From positions 1 to 8,022 of the forward strand of contig JALUFA010000207.1 of assembly GCA_027052485.1 (NCBI GenBank): a DNA stretch of 8,022 nt. The letters are read 5' to 3'. The position numbers were made by a program, and so were the translations under genes. The DNA is from Hydrogenothermaceae bacterium (GTDB taxonomy: Bacteria; Aquificota; Aquificia; Aquificales; Hydrogenothermaceae). Below the pieces are notes generated by a model. It searched no databases and had not been told where the DNA came from. It saw only the letters and a list, made by a program, of their open reading frames with translations. Positions 1-6,350 of this stretch are shown piece by piece. Each line of letters starts with the position of its first letter. Position 1 is the first letter of the stretch.

Positions 1-1726
1 TGAGAGGTATCTTATCAGGTTGAACTCTGAGTTTAACAACTTTTGGAGCGTAAGGTGATACCTCAGGTCTAGGCTCAGGAATTGCTTCATACATCTTATC
101 AAGGATAAACATTCTAGCCTTGTTAGCTTTTTTCAGTGCATCCTCAAGTATTTCTCTAGTTAGGCCTTTTATCTTTATATCCATCTGGATAGATGTTACA
201 CCATCCCTTGTTCCGGCAACTTTAAAGTCCATATCCCCTAGGTGGTCTTCATCCCCTAGTATATCTGTTAGGACGATGTATTCACCGGTTTCTTCATTTT
301 TTAATAGCCCCATTGCGATACCGGCAACGTGTTTTTTCATAGGTACACCTGCATCAAACAGTGCAAGCGAACCGGCACAAACTGTAGCCATTGAAGTTGA
401 ACCATTAGACTCCAATATCTCAGATACCACCCTGATTACGTATGGGAAGTCTTCCTCTGGAGGTATTAATGGCTCAAGCGCTCTTTCTGCAAGGTTTCCA
501 TGTCCTATCTCTCTTCTAGAAGGAGCTTTTGGAGGTCTTGCCTCTCCTACACTAAATGGAGGAAAGTTGTAGTGGAGCATAAAGCGTTTTTTCTCTTCAC
601 CTTCCTCTATACTCTCTTCTATCTGCTCTTCACCAGGGGCACCTAAGGTAACAATACCAAGAGCTTGGGTTTGTCCTCTGGTAAACAGAGATGAGCCGTG
701 GGTTCTAGGAAGGAAACCAACCTTCATCCATATTGGTCTTATCTCATCTGGTTTTCTGCCATCAATTCTGACTTTTTCTTTAAAGACCTTTTCTCTCATT
801 ATTTGAGAAACTAGTTCTTTATAGAGAAATCCTGCCTTTGTTTTATACTCTTCTGGGATTTGAAGGGCTTCTACTGCTTCTTCAAAGATTTCATCAAGTT
901 TTCTGTTTCTTTCTTTTTTATCCTGTATGTTAAATGCCTGTATAACTTTATCTTTAATAAACTCTAGCAGTTTTGGTCTAAGCTCTTCTAGGTATGGGTC
1001 TTTTTCAACTTTTATTTTTTCTTTTCCTACCTTCTGTGCCAGTTCTTTTTGGGGTTTGATTAGTTTTTTTATGTACTCATGGGCAAACATTATGGCTTCA
1101 AGAACGTCCTCTTCAGGAACTTCTTCAGCCCCACCTTCTACCATAACAACGGCTTCCTCTGTCCCAGCTACCACTATATCCATATCTGACTTATCTCTCT
1201 GCTCGTATGTAGGGTTGGCTATGAATTCACCGTCAACCCTAGCTACTCTAACACCTGCAACGGGACCTTCAAAAGGTGCCTCGGATATAGATAAGGCTGC
1301 AGAAGCTCCCACTATTGCAAGTACATCTGGGTCATACTTATCATCAGCTGATAGGGTCATAGCAGTAATGATTACATCGTTGTGGAAGCCTTTTGGGAAT
1401 AGAGGTCTTATAGGTCTGTCTATTAAACGTGATACCAGTATCTCTCTTTCGTTTGGTTTACCTTCCCTCTTAACAAATCCTCCAGGGATTTTTCCATAGG
1501 CGTACGTTTTTTCTCTGTAATCAACCGTTAAAGGAAGGAAGTCTATATCCTCTTGGGCTTCAGGGGATACTACCGCCGCAACAAAAACGACGGTATCACC
1601 CTGTCTTACCATTACGGCACCGCTTGCCTGTTTAGCAAAATAACCTGTTTCAATCTTTACAGGAGCTCCGTTTATAGGTTCACTGGAAACCTCTACTTTT
1701 TCTAGGGTAATGTTTGAATCACCCAT
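1..1726 (-). CDS. pnp: Polyribonucleotide nucleotidyltransferase (PNPase), 3' end cut by window edge
   Basis: Translating the minus strand from ATG at 1726 gives 575 uninterrupted residues up to the window edge. PNPase is a trimeric phosphorolytic 3'-5' exoribonuclease that degrades RNA in the cytoplasm. Visible parts are the first RNase PH domain (about 10-145, with DFLPLTVDYREK and DRPIRPLFPKGF), the all-alpha linker (about 240-320), and the catalytic second RNase PH domain (about 325-545). Catalytic motifs are intact: SNGSTSMA with S443/T444/S445, and GDEDHLGDMD with D492 and D498, matching the phosphate-binding and acidic residues known in E. coli PNPase. The last residues (VVKLRVQPDKIPL) begin the KH domain. 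About 125 more residues (KH and S1) are expected outside the window, since the family is usually near 700 aa. The start lies 2 nt after the rpsO stop. A Shine-Dalgarno sequence (GGGAG, about 1736-1740) sits inside the last rpsO codons, implying translational coupling. Confidence 0.98.
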   Translation of the reverse strand, partial: MGDSNITLEKVEVSSEPINGAPVKIETGYFAKQASGAVMVRQGDTVVFVAAVVSPEAQEDIDFLPLTVDYREKTYAYGKIPGGFVKREGKPNEREILVSRLIDRPIRPLFPKGFHNDVIITAMTLSADDKYDPDVLAIVGASAALSISEAPFEGPVAGVRVARVDGEFIANPTYEQRDKSDMDIVVAGTEEAVVMVEGGAEEVPEEDVLEAIMFAHEYIKKLIKPQKELAQKVGKEKIKVEKDPYLEELRPKLLEFIKDKVIQAFNIQDKKERNRKLDEIFEEAVEALQIPEEYKTKAGFLYKELVSQIMREKVFKEKVRIDGRKPDEIRPIWMKVGFLPRTHGSSLFTRGQTQALGIVTLGAPGEEQIEESIEEGEEKKRFMLHYNFPPFSVGEARPPKAPSRREIGHGNLAERALEPLIPPEEDFPYVIRVVSEILESNGSTSMATVCAGSLALFDAGVPMKKHVAGIAMGLLKNEETGEYIVLTDILGDEDHLGDMDFKVAGTRDGVTSIQMDIKIKGLTREILEDALKKANKARMFILDKMYEAIPEPRPEVSPYAPKVVKLRVQPDKIPL

Positions 1727-1728
1727 TT

Positions 1729-2010
1729 TTACTTACTCCCTGACTGTCTAATTCCTAATTCTTGTACGATTTTGTTGTATCTTTCTTCGTCAACCTTCTT
1801 TAGGTATTTTAGTAGTTTTCTTCTTTTGTTAACCATACCGATAAGACCTCTTCTAGAGTGAAGGTCTTTTTTATTTTTCTTAATGTGCTCTGTTAAATTA
1901 TTAATTCTTTCTGTTAAGATAGCAATTTGAACTTCTGGAGAACCTGTATCTCCTTCATGTCTAGCGTACTTTTTTATCAGCTCTGCTTTTTTCTCTGCAG
2001 TAATTGACAT
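1729..2010 (-). CDS. rpsO: 30S ribosomal protein S15
   Basis: This 93-residue protein is close to the usual 89 aa of S15. It is a primary binder of the central domain of 16S rRNA in the small subunit and also contacts 23S rRNA in an intersubunit bridge. Signature segments are visible: [16 protein letters not shown] (21-36), then H42, D49 and S52 within the conserved [19 protein letters not shown] stretch that contacts rRNA, then LLKYLKK (67-72). A short extra tail (QSGSK) follows the usual end. The start is supported by a perfect AGGAGG at 2017-2022, six bases upstream of ATG. It sits directly upstream of pnp with a 2-nt gap, the order found in many bacteria. In E. coli S15 represses its own translation. 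Here only a short leader exists, so any autoregulatory structure would have to be small or overlap the coding region. Confidence 0.98.
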   Translation of the reverse strand: MSITAEKKAELIKKYARHEGDTGSPEVQIAILTERINNLTEHIKKNKKDLHSRRGLIGMVNKRRKLLKYLKKVDEERYNKIVQELGIRQSGSK

Positions 2011-2051
2011 TAAGAACCTCCTAAAAGTGTGTATTTTTCATCAAGTTTATT

Positions 2052-2060
2052 ATTATAGCA
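2052..2060 (-). promoter_or_regulatory. Extended -10 promoter for rpsO-pnp
   Basis: On the minus strand the sequence TGCTATAAT fits the extended -10 pattern TGnTATAAT, with a consensus TATAAT at 2052-2057. No good -35 box is present at 17 bp spacing (the sequence there is AAAATC), which is typical of extended -10 promoters. The site begins 5 bp after the DUF255 stop codon. It predicts a start near 2045 and a leader of about 35 nt before rpsO. No terminator separates the upstream gene, so read-through transcription would also reach rpsO. Confidence 0.65.
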
Positions 2061-2064
2061 CAGT

Positions 2065-3918
2065 TCAGTTTTTTGATTTTATCCTTTCCCCTATCTGTCT
2101 GTAAATTTCTACAATGGTTGGCTCTAGATTATCTACATTTGAAAGCTTTTTAAAACACATATCGGTATTGCAGATATAAATCTGTAAGTTTGTTGAAAAT
2201 GGGTAGTCTAACTTTTTTGCAAAGGTTTTATCGGTAATAGGCTGGGAGTAGTGGAAAAAGGGAAAAGTTCTAAAGGCTTTAGCTTTTATACTATCGCTAA
2301 CTTTTTCTCCTATAACCCTTGAGGAAAGTGGTTTTATAAGTACTGTAAAGTATGCTATTCCCGTTTCTATATTTGCCTTTGTCGGAAGTTTTTTTGCCAG
2401 TTTTTCTGCCTTTTCAAAAATTTTCTCATTCTCTAAAAACAGAGCCATTTTATAGAAAAATACCGCAAGTTTTGCATTCAAACTGAAGATATCATCTATA
2501 AATGAAATGTTTTTTATGTTTAGGCCTGTGTCCTGTAGATCTGTGTATATACCAAGTTTTTCATTATAAAAGTGTGTGTCTAAAATGTTTAAAAACTTTT
2601 TTGCTTTGTAAAGGTAGTTTAAATCTCCTGTAATCTGGTACAGGTCTAAAAGTGCCTGTAGATAGTAAACCTGTGATGATAGGTAGTAGCTATCTATTTC
2701 TTGGGAATATTTTACTCCTTTTTCTGTCAGGTAAGTTTTTTCTAAGTTCTTAAAAACTTTTTTTGCTAACTTTAGATACTCTGGATTTTGATTAAATGCA
2801 TACCCGTAAACAAGAGCTGAAACTGCAAGCAGATTTGTTGATGAATAGAAAGCTTTTTCAATGTTTGGAGCGTATCCAAGTTTCTTTACAATCTTTTCTC
2901 TTTCTTCCTTGCTTTTGATAAAGTACTCCTCCCCACTCATAAGGAGGGTTCCGTTTTCATCAACTATATCCGCACCCTGAGAGTTGTAAAACAGCCCTTT
3001 TTCTGGACTGTATAGCCTGTTGATGGCAAAGTTTAAAAGGAGATTTGCAAATTTTAGGTACTTTTTTTCTTTAAAAACTGAGTAGCCGCTGTAATAGAGA
3101 ATAGAAAGGTTTGCCTGGTCTTTTAAGAGTTTTTCGTAATGGAACTCCGTCCAGTACTCGTTTACACTGTAGCGGTATATACCACCTTCTTCCTTATCAA
3201 TCATATAGGCGTAGGCATCCAGAGTCTTTTTCGCCAGAATTTTTGCCTTATCATCGCCAAAAACAAGCCAGTAGTCCAGTAGAAAGTAAACAACGTCGGT
3301 TCTTGGAAACTTTGGAGCCCCTTTTAACCCTCCGTACTGGTAGTCGTACCTTATAGTTATGTATCTAAAAATTTTTCTTAAGAAGGCAGGGTTTAGCTGT
3401 TTTTGTTTTAGCAGTCTTACCAGTAATCTTTCTCTAAAACTTCTCCTTTTTTCCACCTTTTTTTTCAGTGTTTCTAGCCTTTCTGGAGGCAGGGTAGCAA
3501 AGTATTCCAATACTTCTGCCATTTTTTCTGGTGAAAGGTAAATAGCTCCAAAAATGATTTTTCTATCGGGAGTTAGGATTACAGTGGAAGGTAAACCTCC
3601 TTGATTGTAGTTTTTGTTTATGTCAGGTCTTTTTTCTGCATCTACTCTGACTGGAATGTAGTACTTGTTTATAAGCTGAATTACTTTTTCATCTCGGTAG
3701 GTGGTGTTTTCTATAACATTACACCAGTGGCACCACTTGGCGTAAATATCCATAAGGATAAGCTTATTCTGCTTTTTTGCTAGAGATATGCCTTCTTCAA
3801 AGGAATGCCATCTTATCTCTGATGCAAAGGAAAAGAGGGGAAGTAGGAGGAAAACTCCTACAAAGAGTTTACATATTGTACTTTTCTTTAAATCTTTGAA
3901 CCAGTTTGTTAAGCTCAT
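2065..3918 (-). CDS. Exported DUF255 thioredoxin-fold / six-hairpin protein (YyaL/SPATA20-like)
   Basis: The 617-residue protein starts with a predicted signal peptide: Lys-rich n-region, hydrophobic stretch at about 18-31, and likely cleavage after A32 (SFA-SE). A thioredoxin-like domain follows (about 35-145) with a C63-H-W-C66 redox motif, RVDAEKRPDIN (91-101) and the cis-Pro loop GGLPSTVILTPD (107-118). The remainder (about 170-617) carries GGLKGAPKFP (196-205) and repeated helical pairs, matching the alpha/alpha-barrel part of DUF255 proteins. The C-terminus keeps a cysteine pair, C583 and C588, where YyaL-type proteins have a conserved CxxxxC. Function of the family is poorly defined; a thiol-redox role outside the cytoplasm is an inference. 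It is somewhat shorter than typical members (about 680 aa). No other in-frame start codon precedes the hydrophobic segment, so the 50-bp overlap with the preceding coiled-coil gene is probably real. The ribosome-binding site is weak, suggesting translational coupling to that gene. Confidence 0.9.
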   Translation of the reverse strand: MSLTNWFKDLKKSTICKLFVGVFLLLPLFSFASEIRWHSFEEGISLAKKQNKLILMDIYAKWCHWCNVIENTTYRDEKVIQLINKYYIPVRVDAEKRPDINKNYNQGGLPSTVILTPDRKIIFGAIYLSPEKMAEVLEYFATLPPERLETLKKKVEKRRSFRERLLVRLLKQKQLNPAFLRKIFRYITIRYDYQYGGLKGAPKFPRTDVVYFLLDYWLVFGDDKAKILAKKTLDAYAYMIDKEEGGIYRYSVNEYWTEFHYEKLLKDQANLSILYYSGYSVFKEKKYLKFANLLLNFAINRLYSPEKGLFYNSQGADIVDENGTLLMSGEEYFIKSKEEREKIVKKLGYAPNIEKAFYSSTNLLAVSALVYGYAFNQNPEYLKLAKKVFKNLEKTYLTEKGVKYSQEIDSYYLSSQVYYLQALLDLYQITGDLNYLYKAKKFLNILDTHFYNEKLGIYTDLQDTGLNIKNISFIDDIFSLNAKLAVFFYKMALFLENEKIFEKAEKLAKKLPTKANIETGIAYFTVLIKPLSSRVIGEKVSDSIKAKAFRTFPFFHYSQPITDKTFAKKLDYPFSTNLQIYICNTDMCFKKLSNVDNLEPTIVEIYRQIGERIKSKN

Positions 3919-4372
3919 TAGCGTAATGCTCTAACTCTCTAACAATGATGTTGTGCTCTTCTAGGAGCTTGTGTCTTTTCTTTTCAAGTTCTAGCTCTTG
4001 TTCTAACAGTTTATCCTCTTCAAATGTTAGCTCATCGTACTTTTTCTTTAGCTCTTCAAGTTCATCGTGGAGTTTTAAAAGCTTTTCTACAAGCTTTCTT
4101 CTTGTTTCTTCTAGACGTTCTCTTTCTCTTTCAGACTGGGCTTGCTGTATCAGTTTTCTGTTTTTTCTAATCTCCTGTTTAGTCTTTTTAATCTCGTGTT
4201 CTATCTCTTTGATACGTCTAGAAACTTCTAAAACTTCTTCTTCCTTTTGGATTAACTTATCTCTTACTTCTTTTAGCTGTCTGTCAATTTCTGCTATCTC
4301 TTTGTCTAGGTTCTCTAAAACCTTTTGATAGTGCTCTACTTTCTTTTTAAGGTTTTCTAACTCTTGTGGCAT
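3869..4372 (-). CDS. Small highly charged coiled-coil protein, function unknown
   Basis: The 167-residue protein is almost entirely Lys, Glu, Arg, Leu and Gln, with heptad-like spacing of Leu/Ile/Val from about residue 5 to 160. This indicates one or two long antiparallel or dimeric coiled-coil helices. It has no signal peptide, membrane segment, cysteine or recognisable catalytic motif, and no proline after P2. The start has a strong Shine-Dalgarno sequence, GGAGGG at 4379-4384, six bases before ATG. The stop lies 50 bp inside the following DUF255 gene and the preceding glcD-like gene ends 35 bp upstream, so all three are probably co-transcribed. I do not recognise a named family. Coiled-coil composition gives spurious matches to myosin or SMC-like proteins, so homology by composition should not be trusted. 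A plus-strand reading frame across this gene is a Ser-rich antisense shadow. Confidence 0.85.
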   Translation of the reverse strand: MPQELENLKKKVEHYQKVLENLDKEIAEIDRQLKEVRDKLIQKEEEVLEVSRRIKEIEHEIKKTKQEIRKNRKLIQQAQSERERERLEETRRKLVEKLLKLHDELEELKKKYDELTFEEDKLLEQELELEKKRHKLLEEHNIIVRELEHYANELNKLVQRFKEKYNM

Positions 4373-4407
4373 TCTATACCCTCCATTTTGATTTTTTATT
4401 TAATTTA

Positions 4408-5814
4408 TTAATCTAAGTCCATCTTTCCAGGGTTGATTAAGTCTTTGGGGTCAAAAACCCTTTTTATTTTTCTCATAATATCAAGCTCTTGTGGTTTAAA
4501 CTGCTTTCTCATAAAAGGTGCCTTTGTTATTCCAACGCCGTGTTCTCCTGTTATAGAACCTCCATACTCTAAAGCTAGGTTAAACACCTCTTCCACGGCT
4601 TTTTCGGTTCTTGCAACTTCATCTGGGTCTAGCCCGTTTATCATAAAGTTTGCGTGGACGTTTCCATCCCCTATATGGCCGAAGTTTACCATTTTGAGGT
4701 TGTACTTTCTGCCTATCTCTCTTAGTCTTGGAAGTGCTTCTGGCAGGTAGCTTCTAGGGAAGACGATATCTTCATTTATCTTTGTCCTTCCTAGTTTTGC
4801 AACTGCTGGAGATAACGCTCTTCTAGCCTCCCACAGTTTAGCTGCTTCCTGTGGAGTTTTTGCTATCTCAACTTTTGCTCCGTTCATCTCACAAATTCTG
4901 GCAACTTCTACGATTTCCTCATCAACCGCTTTTGGATGTCCGTCAACCTCTATTAAAAGGAGTACCTCTGCATCCCTTGGTAAACCAAAATGACCGAAAT
5001 CCTCAACAGCATTAATTGCTAGATTATCCATAAACTCAAGGGCAGATGGGGATATACCAGCCTTGAAAATGTCTTTTACGGTTTTTCCTACTGCCGCTAT
5101 ATCTTTAAATATAGCCTTTGCAGTTTTTGCAGCTTTTGGCTTAGGTATCAGTTTTAGTGTTATCTCAGTAAAAAGTCCTAGAGTACCTTCACTGCCTATT
5201 AAAAGCCTCGTTATATCGTAGCCAGCAACATCTTTAAGGGTCGGTCTTCCTGTGTGGATGATATCTCCAGTGTGAACTACCGTGTTTAGTTCCATTACAT
5301 ACTCTCTGGTTACGCCGTACTTAACACATCTTGGTCCACCTGCGTTTTCTGCTACGTTTCCACCTAAAGTACAGAACTTATAACTTGCTGGGTCTGGTGG
5401 GTAGAACAGTCCTCTCTTTTCCACTTCTTGCTGGAGTTTATAGGTAACCACCCCGGGTTGGACCCTCGCAATTGAGTTTTCCTCATCTATCTCAAGGATT
5501 TTATCCATCCTCTCAAAAGATACTAAAACTCCACCTTTTACCGGCAAAGCTCCTCCTGTGTATCCAGAACCTGCTCCCCTTGGGGTAACAGGTATTCCAT
5601 TTTCATAACAAATCTTTACAACTTTTTGAACTTCCTCTTGGGTTTCTGGAATAACAACCACACTTGGAAGCATCTTTATTCTAGTGGCATCGTAAGAGTA
5701 GAGGAGTCTATCCATCTGGTCGTCTAAGACTCTATGTTCGCCTAAAACTTCTTTTAAAGCTCTCTTTACTGTATCGGGAACCTCTATAATTTCCTGTTGT
5801 TCTACGTGAAACAT
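4408..5814 (-). CDS. glcD: FAD-binding oxidase, GlcD / D-lactate dehydrogenase type
   Basis: The 468-residue protein belongs to the PCMH/VAO-type flavoproteins (glycolate oxidase subunit GlcD, D-lactate dehydrogenase) that oxidise 2-hydroxy acids to 2-oxo acids. The FAD-binding part shows PRGAGSGYTGGALP (78-91), PPDP (139-142), a Gly-rich segment (151-160) and IGSEGTLG (207-214). The C-terminal FAD-oxidase domain shows INEDIVFP (346-353), the metal and substrate motif HIGDGNVH (380-387) and GSITGEHGVG (419-428). Length fits the family (about 460-500 aa). The start is fixed by AAGGAG at 5821-5826, six bases before ATG. No glcE or glcF (FAD or Fe-S subunits) lies next to it, so the symbol describes the family; glycolate versus D-lactate as substrate cannot be decided from sequence alone. 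The first codons (MFHVEQ) coincide with a parS-like DNA site. Two genes for a coiled-coil and a DUF255 protein follow. Confidence 0.93.
   Translation of the reverse strand: MFHVEQQEIIEVPDTVKRALKEVLGEHRVLDDQMDRLLYSYDATRIKMLPSVVVIPETQEEVQKVVKICYENGIPVTPRGAGSGYTGGALPVKGGVLVSFERMDKILEIDEENSIARVQPGVVTYKLQQEVEKRGLFYPPDPASYKFCTLGGNVAENAGGPRCVKYGVTREYVMELNTVVHTGDIIHTGRPTLKDVAGYDITRLLIGSEGTLGLFTEITLKLIPKPKAAKTAKAIFKDIAAVGKTVKDIFKAGISPSALEFMDNLAINAVEDFGHFGLPRDAEVLLLIEVDGHPKAVDEEIVEVARICEMNGAKVEIAKTPQEAAKLWEARRALSPAVAKLGRTKINEDIVFPRSYLPEALPRLREIGRKYNLKMVNFGHIGDGNVHANFMINGLDPDEVARTEKAVEEVFNLALEYGGSITGEHGVGITKAPFMRKQFKPQELDIMRKIKRVFDPKDLINPGKMDLD
5798..5813. other. parS-like ParB-binding site
   Basis: The plus strand reads TGTTCTACGTGAAACA. 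The chromosomal parS consensus known from Bacillus and many other bacteria is TGTTNCACGTGAAACA; only the sixth base differs (T for C). The site is an imperfect palindrome centred on ACGT. It covers codons 1-6 of the glcD-like gene (MFHVEQ). ParB/Spo0J binding here is inferred from sequence alone, and no parA/parB genes are in the window. Confidence 0.6.
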
Positions 5815-5843
5815 GCTGGGCTCCTTGAAAGTTTTTACTTTTA

Positions 5844-5872
5844 AATATAAGCTATATTAACCCAAAACGTAA
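5844..5872 (-). promoter_or_regulatory. Weak candidate promoter for the glcD operon
   Basis: On the minus strand TATATT (5844-5849) could be a -10 box. A poor -35 candidate, TTACGT (5867-5872), lies 17 bp upstream. An overlapping TTAATA or TAATAT in the same AT-rich stretch is an alternative. The position, about 30 bp before the glcD start, is plausible, but the match is weak and the exact start is uncertain. Confidence 0.3.
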
Positions 5873-5875
5873 TGA

Positions 5876-5888
5876 TTGGTATCACCAA
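5876..5888. repeat. 13-bp palindrome between divergent promoters
   Basis: TTGGT-ATC-ACCAA is a perfect 5-bp inverted repeat with a 3-bp spacer. It overlaps a second inverted repeat, TATCA (5880-5884) with TGATA (5892-5896). It sits upstream of both the leftward glcD operon and the rightward rhodanese gene. An operator for a dimeric regulator is possible but unproven. The short arms make chance occurrence realistic. Confidence 0.35.
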
Positions 5889-5920
5889 ATATGATAATTC
5901 TTCTTGATTTTACAACAGAC

Positions 5921-5929
5921 TGCTAATAT
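5921..5929 (+). promoter_or_regulatory. Extended -10 promoter for the rhodanese gene
   Basis: TGCTAATAT fits TGnTAATAT, an extended -10 element with five of six bases of TATAAT. A TTGATT at 5904-5909 resembles a -35 box but its 14-bp spacing is too short, so the extended -10 would carry recognition. The predicted start is near 5936, giving a leader of about 34 nt. It uses the same TGC-extended design as the rpsO promoter in this window. Confidence 0.5.
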
Positions 5930-5969
5930 CTTACTGAACTTAAAACTTTAATGGAGAAAAGGAGGAAAG

Positions 5970-6320
5970 ATGTTTTTAGACAAAGAAACGTACGACAAAA
6001 TCCACATCTCTGTGAAGGAACTAAAAGAGAAAATAGACAAAGGCGAAGATTTTATTCTTCTAGACGTTAGAGAACCTCAGGAGTACAACTTTTCAAGGAT
6101 TAAAGAAAAAGAGGCAATGCTTGTACCTTTAATGAAACTGCCTGCAGTTATTGACAAACTTCCAAAAGACAAACCAATATACGTCCTTTGCAGAAGTGGA
6201 AACAGAAGTCTTCAAGCAACAATGTGGCTACTACAGAAAGGATTTAAAAACGTGAAAAACGTTGAAGGTGGTATCCTTGCCTGGTCTCAAGAGATAGACC
6301 CATCTGTACCACAGTACTAA
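5970..6320 (+). CDS. Single-domain rhodanese (sulfurtransferase)
   Basis: The 116-residue protein is a single rhodanese domain, the usual size for stand-alone members such as GlpE. Visible are LLDVREPQEY (30-39), LVPLMKLP (51-58), the active-site loop C74-R-S-G-N-R-S, and the C-terminal GGILAW signature (100-105). Cys74 would carry a persulfide; the six-residue loop fits the sulfur-transfer class rather than the longer Cdc25-like loop. There is no signal peptide, so it is probably cytoplasmic. The start is supported by AGGAGG at 5960-5965, with a short 4-nt gap to ATG. A terminator follows 6 bp after the stop. Sulfur transfer suits a sulfur-metabolising thermophile, but the physiological donor and acceptor cannot be read from the sequence. 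The adjacent helicase has no evident functional link to it. Confidence 0.95.
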   Translation: MFLDKETYDKIHISVKELKEKIDKGEDFILLDVREPQEYNFSRIKEKEAMLVPLMKLPAVIDKLPKDKPIYVLCRSGNRSLQATMWLLQKGFKNVKNVEGGILAWSQEIDPSVPQY

Positions 6321-6326
6321 AACCTA

Positions 6327-6345
6327 GGGCTTTTTAGCCCTTTTT
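6327..6345 (+). terminator. Compact intrinsic terminator after the rhodanese gene
   Basis: GGGCT (6327-6331), a TTTT loop and AGCCC (6336-6340) form a 5-bp stem, followed directly by five T residues (6341-6345). This is a minimal Rho-independent terminator, six bases after the rhodanese stop. It ends only 5 bp before the next start codon, so it may be leaky or act as an attenuator of the downstream helicase gene. Confidence 0.65.
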
Positions 6346-6350
6346 ATCCT

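Noticed and set aside
120..1499. Two plus-strand open frames (120-572 and 927-1499) rich in Ser and Phe
   Set aside because: They are antisense to an unbroken, strongly conserved PNPase reading frame and show no recognisable domain or ribosome-binding site.
3111..3783. Three short plus-strand frames opposite the DUF255 gene
   Set aside because: No conserved features or ribosome-binding sites; they overlap a well-supported gene on the other strand.
3945..4328. Plus-strand frame encoding a Ser/Phe-rich 127-residue peptide
   Set aside because: It is the mirror of the Lys/Glu/Leu codons of the minus-strand coiled-coil gene. The low-complexity Ser pattern is an expected artefact.
5815..5969. Replication origin with DnaA boxes
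   Set aside because: The region is AT-rich and at a strand switch near a parS-like site, but I found no TTATNCACA boxes or repeat clusters.
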